From Methylobacterium sp. R2-1 (GTDB taxonomy: Bacteria > Pseudomonadota > Alphaproteobacteria > Rhizobiales > Beijerinckiaceae), in the NCBI RefSeq assembly GCF_014191355.1, contig NZ_JACHWM010000017.1, forward strand, positions 1 to 64,000: a stretch of 64,000 nucleotides of DNA, read 5' to 3'. The position numbers were made by a program, and so were the translations under genes. The notes under the pieces are model-generated. The model searched no databases. It saw only the letters and a program-made list of their open reading frames with translations, and was not told the DNA's origin. Of this stretch, positions 19,112 through 26,593 are shown in pieces; the first letter of the stretch is position 1, and every line of letters starts with the position of its first letter.

Positions 19112-19915
19112 ATGTCGACAGCACAACTGGTCGTGCAGCACCTACCGTATCTGCGCCGTTATGCGCGCGCGCTCACGGGCAGTCAGGTGGCCGGCGATGC
19201 CTACGTCGCGGCCACGCTCGAAACGCTGGTCAACGAGCCTGAGACCCTGGGTCGCAGCACCAACGTCAAAGCGGATCTCTTCCGCGTCTTCACGCGGATC
19301 TGGAACTCGCTCTCCGTCAACGGTCACAGCGATCAGGTGCAGCACGATCTGCCGGCCGAGGTTCGGCTCGGCCAGATCACCCCACTACCCCGGCAGGCCT
19401 TCCTGCTCTCGTGCCTCGAAGGTTTCTCGGAGGAGGATGCCGGCGTGATCCTCGATGTGGACGTGAACAAAGTGCGCGATCTCGTCGATGAGGCGGGGCG
19501 CGAACTCGCGGCCGACATGGCGACCGAGATCCTGATCATCGAGGACGAGCCGCTCATCGCCATGGATCTCGAAGCCCTGGTGGAAGGGCTCGGCCACAAC
19601 GTCATCGGCGTGGCACGCACGCGGACCGAGGCGGTCAAGATCGCCTCCGAGAGCAAGCGCCCCGGACTGATCCTCGCCGACATCCAGCTCGCCGACGGCT
19701 CGTCGGGCCTGGATGCGGTCAACGATCTTCTGAAGACCTTCGAGGTGCCGGTGATCTTCATCACCGCCTATCCTGAGCGCTTCCTCACCGGCGAGCGGCC
19801 GGAGCCGGCCTTCCTCATCGCCAAGCCGTTCCAGCCCGCCAACGTCTCGGCGGTGATCAGCCAAGCGCTGTTCTTCCAGCAGAGCGCCCGTCGTCGCGAG
19901 GCGCACAACGCCTGA
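19112..19915 (+). CDS. phyR: PhyR general stress response regulator
   Basis: PhyR is the anti-anti-sigma response regulator of the alphaproteobacterial general stress response. The 267-residue product has a sigma-factor-like N-terminal domain (about residues 1-125, lacking DNA-binding capacity by family) and a C-terminal receiver domain. The receiver has ILIIEDEPLIAMDLE with the acidic pocket, the phospho-acceptor Asp in LILADIQLADGSSGLDA, Thr in VIFITAYPE and Lys in FLIAKPFQP. The length matches the M. extorquens protein as I recall it. Start ATG 19112 begins MSTAQLVVQHL. Confidence 0.97.
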   Translation: MSTAQLVVQHLPYLRRYARALTGSQVAGDAYVAATLETLVNEPETLGRSTNVKADLFRVFTRIWNSLSVNGHSDQVQHDLPAEVRLGQITPLPRQAFLLSCLEGFSEEDAGVILDVDVNKVRDLVDEAGRELAADMATEILIIEDEPLIAMDLEALVEGLGHNVIGVARTRTEAVKIASESKRPGLILADIQLADGSSGLDAVNDLLKTFEVPVIFITAYPERFLTGERPEPAFLIAKPFQPANVSAVISQALFFQQSARRREAHNA

Positions 19916-19942
19916 ACCGACGCTTCGGGGCTACTTAGAAGA

Positions 19943-19973
19943 GGGCGCGGGCCGCGAGGCCGGCGCCCTTTTT
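19943..19973 (+). terminator. Intrinsic terminator of phyR
   Basis: GGGCGCGGGCC, GNRA-type loop GCGA, GGCCGGCGCCC, then five T. The stem has eleven positions with one mismatch, 27 bp after the phyR stop. Confidence 0.85.
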
Positions 19974-20070
19974 CGCGGGCGACCGTTGGGGCCCTTTTCG
20001 AACCGAGGCTCGATCCGTCGGCAGGCGACCACCATCGGCAGAGTGGCAACAGCAACGGGGAACGCGCACG

Positions 20071-20100
20071 AAAAAACGGGCCGGACCATTGTCCGACCCG
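20071..20100 (-). terminator. Intrinsic terminator of the candidate sRNA
   Basis: Read leftwards: CGGGTCGGAC, loop AATG, GTCCGGCCCG, then six T (plus-strand A-run 20071-20076). The ten-pair stem has a single T-G wobble. This is one of the strongest intrinsic terminators in the window. Confidence 0.85.
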
Positions 20101-20160
20101 TGAAGAGGTTCCGGCCGATGCACAAGGGGAATGCGGGGAGGACCAGGTGGCCGGGTCTTC
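20071..20160 (-). ncRNA. Candidate stress-induced small RNA (about 90 nt)
   Basis: The unit starts just after an exact EcfG promoter (20189-20165) and ends at a strong terminator. The 5' part folds into a hairpin: GAAGA and CCGGCC (20160-20149) pair with GGCCGG and TCTTC (20116-20102). This leaves a 32-nt loop with two C-rich stretches, UCCUCCCC and UUCCCCUU, suited to pairing with Shine-Dalgarno regions. A second hairpin is the terminator. Size, promoter, C-rich loop and location beside phyR resemble Caulobacter GsrN. A 75-codon frame on this strand starts upstream of the predicted RNA 5' end and runs through the terminator, so coding is unlikely. Confidence 0.7.
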
Positions 20161-20164
20161 ATTC

Positions 20165-20189
20165 AACGAATATCGAAGGGCTGGGTTCC
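20165..20189 (-). promoter_or_regulatory. Sigma-EcfG promoter for the candidate sRNA
   Basis: Read leftwards: GGAAC (20189-20185), 16-nt spacer, CGTT (20168-20165), an exact match. The expected transcript start is about 20160-20157, at the base of the 5' hairpin. Confidence 0.8.
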
Positions 20190-20331
20190 GGAGGACACAC
20201 TGAAACGTCGATTTTCCGTCCACAGGTGCTTTTCTGCCACGCCGATCGCGGCTCGCCGGCGAGCGCCGGCACCGGAATGAGATCACCGAGCGGGGCAAGA
20301 ATACTGACTTGATCCGAAGCGGGACAGTGAA

Positions 20332-20357
20332 GGAACCGGTGATCGGAAAGCAGCGTT
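20332..20357 (+). promoter_or_regulatory. Sigma-EcfG promoter for the 120-aa protein
   Basis: GGAAC at 20332-20336, 17-nt spacer, CGTT at 20354-20357, an exact match 40 bp before the start codon. It faces away from the sRNA promoter. Confidence 0.8.
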
Positions 20358-20397
20358 GTGATGACAACCTGTCAAGCTCCCATCGGAGATCGCAAAG

Positions 20398-20760
20398 ATG
20401 CTTCGGACCGGCCTCCTCCTCGGTGTGAGTGTTCCCGCTGCGATCCTGACCCTGATTCTCGTGCCGGTCGTCCGGCAGGAGGCCGATGCGATGGGGGGCC
20501 CGACTGCTCCGCGGGTCGCCTACGAGACACCCGCGACGCCCCTCCCAGGCACGCGCCCCTACTCTACGGCTCTCTACCCGATCCATGTGGCGACGGCGCC
20601 GCGCCCGTCCACGCGCACCGAAACGGTGCCGACCCGCTCGGCTCAGGAAGAACTCCCAGCGAAGCCCCGGCGCCTGACGAAGGAAGGCTGCGAGGCTCCG
20701 CTCAGCTCGCTGGTCGGGCCCGAGGCGCGCCGCATGGTTCCCGGTCGCTGCATGACCTGA
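20398..20760 (+). CDS. Hypothetical secreted or membrane-anchored protein, 120 aa
   Basis: I do not recognise the family. An N-terminal hydrophobic segment (about residues 3-24) looks like a signal or anchor. A long Pro/Thr/Arg-rich disordered stretch follows, then a compact C-terminal part GCEAPLSSLVGPEARRM with a second cysteine in GRCMT, so one disulfide is possible. GGAG lies upstream of ATG 20398. The consensus EcfG promoter points to envelope protection under stress. A perfect 8-bp stem (GATCGGCC/GGCCGATC) at 20759-20777 spans the stop codon but lacks a T-run. Confidence 0.65.
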   Translation: MLRTGLLLGVSVPAAILTLILVPVVRQEADAMGGPTAPRVAYETPATPLPGTRPYSTALYPIHVATAPRPSTRTETVPTRSAQEELPAKPRRLTKEGCEAPLSSLVGPEARRMVPGRCMT

Positions 20761-20782
20761 TCGGCCTGCGGCCGATCAAGCG

Positions 20783-21322
20783 TCAGACAGGCCGTGAAAC
20801 CTTTTCCACGTCGGCAGTCATTCCCGCCAGCCCCATCCGCTCGCGCGCGACAAGCGTGTCGCCGGGCGCAAAGGTTCCGAGGGGCACGTCCCGATCCGGC
20901 AGCACGACGGTCGTCGCCGTGTTGACGTGAACGAGCACGTAGCGCCGGAGCGGCAGCGAAGCCGCTGCCCACCGCCGCAATTGATCATGGTAGGGCGCAC
21001 GCTTCCAGGCCGCGGCCTGTCCGGGATCGACCTGGACGTTGAGGAAACGCGTGACCGGGTCGAGGCTGAGCACCATCTTCGCGCGGTCCGGTCGCCATTC
21101 CGGCCCGATCCAGGCTTCCGTCATCCAGAGGCAGTGGAAGGCTCGGCAATGGTCGGGACGCTCCGCGTGGATGCCGCATCCGCCGCCCGAACGGACATGT
21201 CGGCACCAGCGCCCTGCGGGACTCTCGACAGCGGGCACATCGTAAACCTTGCAGCAGAGCGTGCAGGAGCCGCAGGCACGGCCCGGAGCGGGCGCGGCGA
21301 CGATGGTGGCCGGATCGAGCAT
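20783..21322 (-). CDS. Cysteine-cluster (YkgJ-like) metal-binding protein
   Basis: The 179-residue product has the N-terminal motif CGSCTLCCKVYDVP at residues 17-30, then WCRHVRSGGGCGIHAERPDH and CRAFHC. This is the CxxCxxCC...C...C pattern of the zinc/iron-chelating YkgJ family. The C-terminal half is a beta-rich domain without a recognised fold. Function is unknown. It is convergent with the 120-aa stress gene and divergent from the aminotransferase. Confidence 0.75.
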   Translation of the reverse strand: MLDPATIVAAPAPGRACGSCTLCCKVYDVPAVESPAGRWCRHVRSGGGCGIHAERPDHCRAFHCLWMTEAWIGPEWRPDRAKMVLSLDPVTRFLNVQVDPGQAAAWKRAPYHDQLRRWAAASLPLRRYVLVHVNTATTVVLPDRDVPLGTFAPGDTLVARERMGLAGMTADVEKVSRPV

Positions 21323-21442
21323 GACGAGCGGTCGTTGCGTCTTCGAGGCAGGCGGACGGCGCCTTCCTGAGGGAGATTGCGGCCGTTAGTGTGGCGGCGC
21401 TGCCGGCGCATCCTGTCGGCGTAGTCTTCCGGCTGCCGCATC

Positions 21443-22834
21443 ATGCTGTCGAACATCGCCGCCCGCGACGTCGAGACCCTGATCCACCCCTACACCAACC
21501 TCTCCACCTTCCGGGAGACCGGTCCGCTGGTGCTGGAGCGGGGCCACGGTGTCTGGGTCTACGATACCGACGGCCGTCCCTACCTCGAAGGCATGGCCGG
21601 GCTCTGGTGCACGGCTCTGGGTTACGGCAACGAGGAGCTGGTCGAGGCCGCCGCTGAACAGATGGGCCGGCTACCCTTCGCGCACCTCTTCTCGGGCCGC
21701 AGCCACGATCCGGCGATCGAGTTGGCCGAGACGCTGAAGGAGCTGATGCCGGTCCCGACCTCGAAGATCTTCTTCACCTCTTCAGGCTCAGAAGCCAACG
21801 ACGCGCAGGTCAAGCTGCTCTGGTACATGAACAATGCGCTCGGGCGCCCGCGCAAGAAAAAGATCATCGCCCGGAAGAAGGCCTATCACGGCGTGACGGT
21901 GGCGACCGCATCGCTCACCGGCCTTCCCGCCAACCACGCCGATTGGGACCTGCCGATCGAGGGCTTCCTGCACGCCGCCTGCCCGCACCATTACCGCGGC
22001 GCGGAAGCTGGGGAGAGCGAGGAGGCGTACGCGCAACGCCTCGCGGCGGAACTCGAGGCACAGATCCTCGCCGAGGACCCCGACACGGTCGCTGCCTTCT
22101 TCGCCGAGCCGGTGATGGGAGCGGGCGGCGCCATCGTTCCGCCTGCCGGCTATTTCCCGGCGATCCAGGCGGTGCTCGACCGCTACGACGTGCGCCTCGT
22201 CGCCGACGAGGTGATCTGCGGCTTCGGCCGCCTCGGCACGTGGTTCGGCAGCGAGGCGCTTGGCATCCGCCCCCACACCTTGTCCTTCGCCAAGGCGCTG
22301 ACCTCCGGCTACCTACCGCTCGGCGGCATCAGCATCGACGAGCCGCTCTACCGGGCGATGCTGGACGAGAGCGTCAAGCTCGGCGGATTCGGCCACGGCA
22401 CCACCTATTCCGGGCATCCGGTCGCCTGCGCGGTCGCCAACCGCGCACTCCACATCTACCGGCGCGACCGCATCGTCGAGCGTGCCGCCGAGCGGGCACC
22501 GCATTTCCAGGCGGCGCTGGCGCGGCTGGCCGACCATCCGCTCGTCGGCGAGGCGCGGGGCCTGGGCCTGATCGGCGGCATCGAGATCGTCGCCGACAAG
22601 CCCTCGAAGCGCCAGTTCGAGCCGAAGGCGGCTGTGGCGGCCCGCTGCGTCGCCTTCGCCCAGGACGAGGCGCTGATCGTGCGCTTCCTGGCTGGCGACC
22701 GTATCGCCGTCTGTCCGCCGCTGGTGATCGAGCCGGACGAAATCGACACCCTCTTCGATCGCCTGATCCGCGCTCTGGATCGCACGGCGGCCTGGATCGC
22801 GCACGAAGGCCTGCAGCCCGGACCGACACCCTGA
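21443..22834 (+). CDS. Class III (omega) aminotransferase, PLP-dependent
   Basis: The 463-residue product has the full class III layout: substrate-side motif MAGLWCTALGYGNEELVEAA near residue 50, PLP phosphate cup SSGSEAND near 114, AYHGVTVA near 150, the aspartate in RLVADEVICGFGRLGTWFG near 253, and the Schiff-base lysine in SFAKALTSGYLPLGG near 284. Relatives use putrescine, beta-alanine or taurine with pyruvate, or other amine donors. The exact substrate cannot be read from sequence. It appears monocistronic. Confidence 0.9.
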   Translation: MLSNIAARDVETLIHPYTNLSTFRETGPLVLERGHGVWVYDTDGRPYLEGMAGLWCTALGYGNEELVEAAAEQMGRLPFAHLFSGRSHDPAIELAETLKELMPVPTSKIFFTSSGSEANDAQVKLLWYMNNALGRPRKKKIIARKKAYHGVTVATASLTGLPANHADWDLPIEGFLHAACPHHYRGAEAGESEEAYAQRLAAELEAQILAEDPDTVAAFFAEPVMGAGGAIVPPAGYFPAIQAVLDRYDVRLVADEVICGFGRLGTWFGSEALGIRPHTLSFAKALTSGYLPLGGISIDEPLYRAMLDESVKLGGFGHGTTYSGHPVACAVANRALHIYRRDRIVERAAERAPHFQAALARLADHPLVGEARGLGLIGGIEIVADKPSKRQFEPKAAVAARCVAFAQDEALIVRFLAGDRIAVCPPLVIEPDEIDTLFDRLIRALDRTAAWIAHEGLQPGPTP

Positions 22835-23167
22835 GAGATACAACTCAGACCGGCCACCAAGTCGCCAGCTCTTCGGGTGTAAATCTACGGAGGGCATTGC
22901 AAGATGGGCTTTATTGCGATGCACTATCGCGTGGCCGAAAGGTGACAATGCGCGGTGCCCGATTTGTCATCTTGCTCGAATTTCCGGCGTTTCGGAAGTC
23001 TTAAGCTTCCGTTCATGTCGCCGGATCGATCAAGGTGGAGACGGCATCTTCGCAATCTTGCCACGACGCGGGTGTGTAAAGGTCGTCCTCGCTGCACAAG
23101 CGAGGTGTGAGATCGAACCGACGCGGCCGCGCAACGGCCGCCCCGAAGCGCAAACAGGACAGGAACC
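22835..23167. other. Intergenic region, about 330 bp, with two tiny ORFs
   Basis: A 13-codon ORF (22904-22945) follows a strong GGAGGG, and an 18-codon ORF begins at 22948 right behind it. Both are too short to support as genes and may be leader peptides or chance. A weak stem (CGGAAG/CTTCCG) near 22994-23012 follows. No promoter consensus was found. Confidence 0.35.
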
Positions 23168-23383
23168 ATGTACGCCCCCAGCCGAACCTCGACCTTCGCG
23201 GCAGAGCCGGGCAGCGCCGCCCCGGCGACCGTGGCCGGGGATCGCGAGAACTTCCGCCCGGTTGCCCTTCCGGCGCTGGCCGCCGCCGTCCACGTCAGCC
23301 GCAGCGCCATCAAGGCAGCCCGCGCCAAGGCGGAAGCCCGGAACACCGTCCGTTTCGTACACGAGGACGAGCCCGTCGACTGA
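23168..23383 (+). CDS. Hypothetical 71-aa protein
   Basis: I do not recognise this family. It is an Ala/Arg-rich soluble protein with a predicted helix around LPALAAAVHVSRSAIKAARA (residues 38-57) and an acidic tail (HEDEPVD). A short AGGA lies before ATG 23168. It precedes the metallophosphoesterase by 34 bp and could be co-transcribed with it. Confidence 0.5.
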   Translation: MYAPSRTSTFAAEPGSAAPATVAGDRENFRPVALPALAAAVHVSRSAIKAARAKAEARNTVRFVHEDEPVD

Positions 23384-23417
23384 GGCTCGACGCTGCCGCG
23401 CCGCCAGGTCCGGCGGC

Positions 23418-24332
23418 ATGCTCATCCTTCCGACCCGCAGGCAGGTTCTGGGCGGTTTCGGCGCTTCGGCGCTGACGCTCGGCTCCGGGGGCGCCTACGC
23501 CTTCGTCGTCGAGCCGCGTTTCCGGCTCGCACTGACACGCTACGGCCTGACGCCGCCGGGCTGGGACCCGGATCATCGCCTGCGCATCGCCGTGCTCGCC
23601 GACATCCATGTCTGCGAGCCGTACATGCCGCTCGACCGCGTCGCGGAGATCGTGGCGGCGACGAACGCGCTCGCGCCCGACCTGATCCTCCTGCTCGGCG
23701 ATTACCCGGCGGGACGGAAGGTGACGTGGCACAGGGTGCCGCTCTCCGATTTCGCGAGGATCGCCGAGGGTCTGCGCGCCCCGCTCGGCACCTACGCCGT
23801 GCTCGGCAACCACGATTGGTGGGACGACCGCGAGGCGATGCGAGCGGGCAGGGGGCCGGTCGAGATCCGTCGGCTGCTTGAAGCGCGCGGCATCCCGGTG
23901 CTGGAGAACGACGCGGTGCGGCTCCTCCATGACGGCCGCCCGTTCTGGATCGCCGGTCTCGCCGATCAGGAGCCGTTCCTACCGGTGGGCAGCCGCCGCA
24001 GCCTTGCCGACCTCCCGGCCACGCTCGCGCAGGTGACCGACGCGGCGCCCGTGATCCTGATGGCGCACGAGCCCGACATCTTCGTGAAGGTGCCCGCCCG
24101 CGTCTCGCTGACCCTGTCCGGCCACACCCACGGCGGCCAGATCCGCATGCTGGGCTACTCGCCGGTGCTGCCCTCGCGCTACGGTCAGCGCTTCGCCTAC
24201 GGGCATGTGGTCGAGGACGAGCGCCACCTCATCATCTCCGGCGGCCTGGGCGTCAGCGGGGTGGGCATACGGTTCGGAGTACCGCCCGAGATCGTGCTGA
24301 TTGAACTCGGCAGCGGGGCGCCCGCAGCCTGA
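23418..24332 (+). CDS. Metallophosphoesterase with Tat-like signal
   Basis: The 304-residue product begins with a twin-arginine signal (TRRQVLGGFGASAL), then a calcineurin-like phosphoesterase domain. The domain has the metal motifs AVLADIHV near residue 62, LLGDYP near 96, VLGNHDWWDD near 132, a histidine in LMAHEPDIF and SGHTHGGQ near 235. Related YaeI/YkuE-type proteins act on phospholipid headgroups or nucleotides outside the cytoplasm. The specific substrate is unknown. A longer upstream frame exists but lacks the signal peptide, so ATG 23418 is preferred. Confidence 0.88.
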   Translation: MLILPTRRQVLGGFGASALTLGSGGAYAFVVEPRFRLALTRYGLTPPGWDPDHRLRIAVLADIHVCEPYMPLDRVAEIVAATNALAPDLILLLGDYPAGRKVTWHRVPLSDFARIAEGLRAPLGTYAVLGNHDWWDDREAMRAGRGPVEIRRLLEARGIPVLENDAVRLLHDGRPFWIAGLADQEPFLPVGSRRSLADLPATLAQVTDAAPVILMAHEPDIFVKVPARVSLTLSGHTHGGQIRMLGYSPVLPSRYGQRFAYGHVVEDERHLIISGGLGVSGVGIRFGVPPEIVLIELGSGAPAA

Positions 24333-24345
24333 TCCCCTCTCGTCC

Positions 24346-24564
24346 TCAACCCTTTCGCGAGGCCGGAGCGCCGACATGCAGGAAGCTGCGCTCGCCGGTC
24401 GCGGCTTCCGCAACCTGCTGAATCGTGTCGAGAAGCTGGGCGATCGGCCGCGGGCCCGCATGGGGGACCAGGGCTTCGGCAGCAACCCGGCGGGCAGCGG
24501 TGCGCCCGGCCCTGAGCTGCGCCTCGCTGAGGACATCGAAACTACGGCCGACTCGTCGGTTCAT
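24346..24564 (-). CDS. Hypothetical 72-aa protein
   Basis: I do not recognise the family. The protein is Ala/Arg-rich and helical, with a regular heptad-like pattern from about residues 9 to 55, no membrane helix and no cysteine. GAGGAGAG lies 5 bp before ATG 24564, a strong argument for translation. It lies downstream of the GNAT gene in the same direction and is convergent with the metallophosphoesterase. Confidence 0.55.
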   Translation of the reverse strand: MNRRVGRSFDVLSEAQLRAGRTAARRVAAEALVPHAGPRPIAQLLDTIQQVAEAATGERSFLHVGAPASRKG

Positions 24565-24620
24565 GGCTCTCTCCTCTGAACCGGACCGTGATGCGGTCAT
24601 GGTAAATGAGGCGTTAACGG

Positions 24621-25058
24621 TCAAAGGACGAGGCGGTAGCGGCAGAAATCGTCGGCTGTGGCGAAACGCTCGTAGAGCCGCCGGGCCTGCGCATTCCCGG
24701 TCTCCGTGTGCCAGTAGAGCCGCGACCAGCCCTGTTCCTTCCCTAACGCGATGAGGTCGGCGATCAACGCTCGGCCGAGCCCGGTGCCACGCGCGTCGGG
24801 CGCCACGAAGAGATCCTCCAGGTAGCAGATCGGCGCAACGGTCCACGTTCCCTCGTGCAGGACGTTGACGGTCATGCCTACGAGCCGCTTCTCCCGCTCC
24901 GCGACCCGCGCGAAGACCGGCGAGGCGGGATCGAGGATACGCCGCCACGTTGCGGCGGTGACCGCCTCGGCAAGATCCTCGCCGTAGAAGGCGAGATAGC
25001 CCACCCAGAGCCGGCGCCAATCGGCCTCGTCGGCGGCAGCCGGATCACGGATCGTCAT
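24621..25058 (-). CDS. GNAT-family N-acetyltransferase
   Basis: The 145-residue product has the GNAT fold signature: beta-strand YLEDLFVAP and the acetyl-CoA pyrophosphate loop DARGTGLGRALI near residues 87-99, then WHTETGNAQARRLYERF near 116, a typical motif B. Substrates of this subgroup are amino groups of small molecules or proteins; none is indicated here. It lies 19 bp downstream of the AlkA-type gene and is likely co-transcribed. Confidence 0.85.
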   Translation of the reverse strand: MTIRDPAAADEADWRRLWVGYLAFYGEDLAEAVTAATWRRILDPASPVFARVAEREKRLVGMTVNVLHEGTWTVAPICYLEDLFVAPDARGTGLGRALIADLIALGKEQGWSRLYWHTETGNAQARRLYERFATADDFCRYRLVL

Positions 25059-25077
25059 GGCAACCTCTCATGGCCTC

Positions 25078-26007
25078 TCATGGCGTCCTCCGTGCGGCAT
25101 CCTCGGCCCAGAGATGGATCGCGGCATAGGCGCGCCAGGGCCGCCACGCCGCGGCACGGTCGAGAAGTGCGGTGCGGCTCGGCCGCCCGGTGCCGGTATC
25201 GAGGGCGCGCATCAGCCCGATGTCGCCCGCGGGGAAGGCATCGGCCTGAGCCATTGCGCGCATGGCAACGTAATGCGCGGTCCACTCGCCGATGCCGGGC
25301 AGGGCCTTGAGCCGGGCGACAGTGTCGTCGAGATCGCGGCCCGGGGCGAACAGATCGGGCGTCGCCAGCATCGCCGCGGCGAGCCCCTGGATCGCCCGCC
25401 CGCGGGCGCGGGGCATGTTGAGGACGAGTGAGATCTCGGCATCCTGAAGCTGTTCCGGTGTCGGAAACAGGTGGGTCAGGCCCGGCTCCTCTCCATGCTC
25501 CTCCGGGGCAAGAGGCGTGCCGAAGGCGGCAACGAGACGGCCGGCGAGGCGGGTGGCGGCGGCGACCGAGACCTGTTGTCCAAGGATGGCCCGTATCGCC
25601 AGCTCGAATCCGTCGAAGGCTCCCGGCATCCGCAGGCCCGGGCGCCGTGCCACGAGGGAAGCGGTGAGCGGATCGCAGCCGAGGCCGTCGGCGATCGCCT
25701 GCGGGTCGATGTCGAGGTCGAACATCGCACGCACCCGTGCCAGGGCCTCCGCGTGGGCATCATTCGAGCCGAGGCCGTGGATGCGCACTGACAGGGCATC
25801 CGCCTGCAATGTGACCGAGAGCGTGCCGCGCCGCCCGTCCAGGCTGAATGTGCGCGCGTAGCGGCCGCCCGTCACGATCTCGACGCCGGGGCTCGCATGA
25901 TCGGCGAAGAAGCGTTCGAGATGAGCCCAGTCGTAGGGCGGCCGAACGGCAAGGGCGAAGCAAGCGCCGTTTTCACGGGCCTCGGGCGAAGGGGCGAGCG
26001 TCATCAT
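25078..26007 (-). CDS. alkA: DNA-3-methyladenine glycosylase II (AlkA type)
   Basis: AlkA excises alkylated bases as the first step of base-excision repair. The 309-residue product has an N-terminal AlkA domain (residues 15-90) and a helix-hairpin-helix glycosylase domain. The latter has AIRAILGQQVSVAAATRLAG near residue 138, the hairpin LKALPGIGEWTAHYVAMRA near 235 and the downstream catalytic aspartate in FPAGDIGLMRAL. Ada/AlkA fusions exist, but no Ada domain is present here. ATG 26004 is an equally good start. Confidence 0.9.
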   Translation of the reverse strand: MMTLAPSPEARENGACFALAVRPPYDWAHLERFFADHASPGVEIVTGGRYARTFSLDGRRGTLSVTLQADALSVRIHGLGSNDAHAEALARVRAMFDLDIDPQAIADGLGCDPLTASLVARRPGLRMPGAFDGFELAIRAILGQQVSVAAATRLAGRLVAAFGTPLAPEEHGEEPGLTHLFPTPEQLQDAEISLVLNMPRARGRAIQGLAAAMLATPDLFAPGRDLDDTVARLKALPGIGEWTAHYVAMRAMAQADAFPAGDIGLMRALDTGTGRPSRTALLDRAAAWRPWRAYAAIHLWAEDAARRTP

Positions 26008-26052
26008 TCAGGGGAGGGGCGGCACGAAAGTCACGCCACTCTCAGGCGGGTC

Positions 26053-26340
26053 TCAGCCCGGCGCAACCGGTTCGGTGCTCTCGAACTCGGCGGTATCGCC
26101 CACGAGATCGGTGAGGGAGACCGCCAGGAGACGTGCGTCCTTCAGATGCAGCGTCGCATCCGGCGTGAGCCAGAGCGGGTGCAGGGCGCTATGGCGGCCC
26201 GTCACGCTTCCATGGGCGCGAACGATGCCGTCGCGTCGCTCGACAACGAGTTTGTAGCGGACCTTCACCGGCTCGATCCCCTCCGCGGACAGGGCTCCGC
26301 GGCCGCTCAGAACCTGAAGAACTTCGTTCGGCTCGAACAT
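26053..26340 (-). CDS. Hypothetical 95-aa protein
   Basis: I do not recognise the family. From ATG 26340 the product reads as a compact beta-rich protein without membrane helix: strands around VKVRYKLVVERRDGIVRAHG and LWLTPDATLHLKDARLLAVS, and an acidic C-terminus. No clear ribosome site precedes the ATG, and a TTG start 33 bp upstream is an alternative. It is upstream of the AlkA-type gene in the same direction. Confidence 0.55.
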   Translation of the reverse strand: MFEPNEVLQVLSGRGALSAEGIEPVKVRYKLVVERRDGIVRAHGSVTGRHSALHPLWLTPDATLHLKDARLLAVSLTDLVGDTAEFESTEPVAPG

Positions 26341-26593
26341 GGGTGGGGGACAGCAACCGGGAACGAGAGGCAAAAAGATTTGCCACTTAATCCCGAACTA
26401 CGTCACCACGGTTCCGCCGCCAAGATCCCGCGATGACAGACGTACGCTTCTCCCACGTCTTCTCGGGGGCGACTGCCGTGCCAGAGCCCGACGAATTCGT
26501 GGCCGGCCGGGAGCGCGACGGCCAGCGCGCATGCCGAGAGGGAGAGAAGCGGATGGGGAGCCCCCGATCCGGATTGGTCGCGAGCCGGAGCCG

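Noticed and set aside
19935..20162. Leftward 75-codon frame over the sRNA region
   Set aside because: Its ATG lies 2 bp after the -10 box, so it would be upstream of the RNA start, and the frame reads through a strong terminator. No domain similarity.
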